This document shows, one piece after another, positions 62,629 to 64,000 of a stretch of DNA of 64,000 nucleotides. Location: positions 124,001 through 188,000 of the forward strand of contig NZ_SAUZ01000006.1 in the NCBI RefSeq assembly GCF_004022215.1, in the 5' to 3' direction. Within the stretch, counting starts at the first letter, position 1, and each line of letters opens with the position of its first letter. Source of the stretch: Paenirhodobacter populi (GTDB lineage: Bacteria; Pseudomonadota; Alphaproteobacteria; Rhodobacterales; Rhodobacteraceae). The translations under genes and the position numbers were made by a program. The notes below the pieces were generated by a model. That model made no database searches. It was not told where the DNA came from and was given only the letters and a program-made list of their open reading frames with translations.

Positions 62629-63913
62629 AGCGCAGCGCCTCCACCGGGTTCATGCGGGCCGCGCGGCGGGCCGGGAAGATGGTGACGATGAAGCTCAGCC
62701 CAAGCGCCAGCATCACCGCCTTGGCCACGTCCCAGGGCTGCAGCTTGGCGGGCAGCGCGTAGATGCCGCGGATCGACGGATCCCACGCCCCGCCGCCGTT
62801 CAGCCAGTTCACGAAGGACATGACCTGATCGATATAGAGCGAAAAGACCACCCCGATCCCCACACCCATCGCGGTGCCGAGGACCCCGGTGAAGGCCCCG
62901 CACAGAAAGAACACCCGCATCACCGATCCCTCGGTCAGGCCCATGGTGCGCAGGATGCCGATGTCGCGGCCCTTGTTCTTCACCAGCATGATCAGCCCCG
63001 AGGTGATGTTCATCGTCGCGATCAGCACCAGCACCGAGAGGATCACGAACATCACGTTGTCCTCGATATCGAGCGCGCGCAGGAAACTGCCCGAGGCGTC
63101 GCGCCATGTCCACAGCATCGTCCCCGGCCCGCCCGCGTCCAGAATCTGCGGCATCCAGTCGTCCACCCGTTCCGGGTCGGTCACGTCGACGGCGATCTCA
63201 TCCGCGCCGCCTTCGCGGTTGAAATAGCTCTGCGCCTCGGCGAAGGGCATATAGACGCGGGTCTTGTCGATATCCCACCGCCCGGCGGTGAAGATATAGA
63301 CGACCTCGTAGGCATTCACCCGCGGGCTGGTGCCGATGGGCGTCTTCGCCCCGTTCGGCGACATCAGCCGCACCCGGTCGCCCAGCCCCACGCCCAGTTC
63401 ACGCGCGAGTTCCGAGCCCATCGCGATGCCGCCGTCGAAGCCGTCGATGTCGCCGCGCCCGGTCTTGGGGTCCGCGACGCGGGGAATGGCCTTCAGGTCA
63501 TCGAGCGCCATGCCGTAGACCTCGGCCACGTTGGAGCGGTCATTGAATGTCGCCATCACCTGCCCGCGGATCAGCGGCGCCGCGCTGGTCACGCCGGGGA
63601 TCGCGCGGATCCGCTCCGCCCGTTCGGCATAGTCGCGCATCAGCGAGGAATAGATGCCGCTGTCGGGCACGACCTCCTCTGGCGCGGAATAGACGGTGAC
63701 ATGCGCGTTGGAGCCAAGGATCGTGTCGACGAATTCCGCCCGGAACCCGGACCGGACCGCCAGCGTGATGATCAGCGCCGCCACGCCAAGCGTGATGCCG
63801 ATCAGGCTGATCCAGGTCATGACGGAAACGCCGCCCTCGGCCCGCCGGGCGCGCAGATAGCGCCAGGCGATCATGAATTCGAATGCGGAAAAGGGCGCTG
63901 TGCGTGTGGCCAT
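62621..63913 (-). CDS. lolC: Lipoprotein-releasing permease LolC/LolE
   Basis: A 430-residue MacB/FtsX-type permease: first segment ~40-65 (SVMTWISLIGITLGVAALIITLAV), periplasmic domain (~65-285), then three segments at ~290-410 and EALRYE at the end. One fused-type LolC/E gene serves as homodimer in many alphaproteobacteria. AAGGAG sits before ATG 63913; the remaining 87 bases to the window end hold no visible gene. Confidence 0.93.
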   Translation of the reverse strand: MATRTAPFSAFEFMIAWRYLRARRAEGGVSVMTWISLIGITLGVAALIITLAVRSGFRAEFVDTILGSNAHVTVYSAPEEVVPDSGIYSSLMRDYAERAERIRAIPGVTSAAPLIRGQVMATFNDRSNVAEVYGMALDDLKAIPRVADPKTGRGDIDGFDGGIAMGSELARELGVGLGDRVRLMSPNGAKTPIGTSPRVNAYEVVYIFTAGRWDIDKTRVYMPFAEAQSYFNREGGADEIAVDVTDPERVDDWMPQILDAGGPGTMLWTWRDASGSFLRALDIEDNVMFVILSVLVLIATMNITSGLIMLVKNKGRDIGILRTMGLTEGSVMRVFFLCGAFTGVLGTAMGVGIGVVFSLYIDQVMSFVNWLNGGGAWDPSIRGIYALPAKLQPWDVAKAVMLALGLSFIVTIFPARRAARMNPVEALRYE

Positions 63914-64000
63914 GGACCGGCTCCTTGAAGTCGGCGAAAGCTGGCCTGCCCGCACCCGAAGGTCAAGACCATCCGGGCACAGGCTCCATCACGCCTGAGT

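Overview
The window is a high-GC, densely packed chromosomal segment of an alphaproteobacterium of the order Rhodobacterales (Rhodobacter/Paracoccus/Roseobacter relatives). The evidence is the petP-petR-petABC arrangement of cytochrome bc1 genes, a VPLPA-CTERM secreted protein, an FzlA-like cell-division protein, the phaZ/phaC-phaP-phaR cluster, and a GC-rich intergenic repeat ending in CCCCCGGGATATTT, of a kind I remember from genomes of this group. I cannot name the genus. No phage, plasmid, complete insertion sequence, CRISPR array or rRNA is visible.

Layout. 1-6.8 kb: the end of an exopolysaccharide locus on the + strand, with a GT4-GT2 fusion glycosyltransferase (cut by the window edge), a Wzz/BY-kinase-like protein whose P-loop lacks lysine, two GT4 glycosyltransferases and a GH16 glycanase. 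7.2-14.2 kb: a minus-strand yejABEF-type peptide importer ending in a translationally coupled glycosyltransferase. 14.4-19.2 kb: pheA, an SRPBCC protein, nudC and a cyclic-nucleotide phosphodiesterase/nucleotidase. 19.3 kb: the SRP RNA gene and a VPLPA-CTERM protein. 20.4-26.7 kb: dnaX-ybaB-recR-tfoX-like, an fzlA-like gene, queG, an EamA transporter and a 64-residue hypothetical. 26.8-31.8 kb: ilvE, petP-petR and petABC. 31.8-38.1 kb: NYN protein, TetR regulator, aroC, a TPP riboswitch with thiBPQ, and tRNA-Val(TAC). 38.2-45.9 kb: P-loop kinase-like gene, prfB, penicillin-binding protein 1A, amidase, aminotransferase and a DsbA-like protein. 45.9-50.5 kb: polyhydroxyalkanoate cluster. 50.6-52.9 kb: TRAP permease pair without a binding protein. 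53.2-55.8 kb: ilv operon with promoter, leader peptide and attenuator. 55.8-64 kb: Nudix protein, two alpha/beta hydrolases (one without its nucleophile), an outer-membrane-like protein, thrS, a cold-shock protein, an ArsC/Spx-like protein and lolC-lolD.

Most genes are housekeeping and their regulation can be read from sequence: an Ile/Leu/Val attenuator before acetolactate synthase, a thiamine riboswitch before the thiamine importer, and a PhaR-type operator inside the phasin promoter. The least explained feature is a dispersed repeat with six good copies and one degenerate copy. Its flanking blocks are almost invariant, while its central hairpin changes sequence and keeps its pairing. All six good copies lie just 3' of a stop codon, in that gene's orientation. 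Two copies are followed by relics of a second, MITE-like element.
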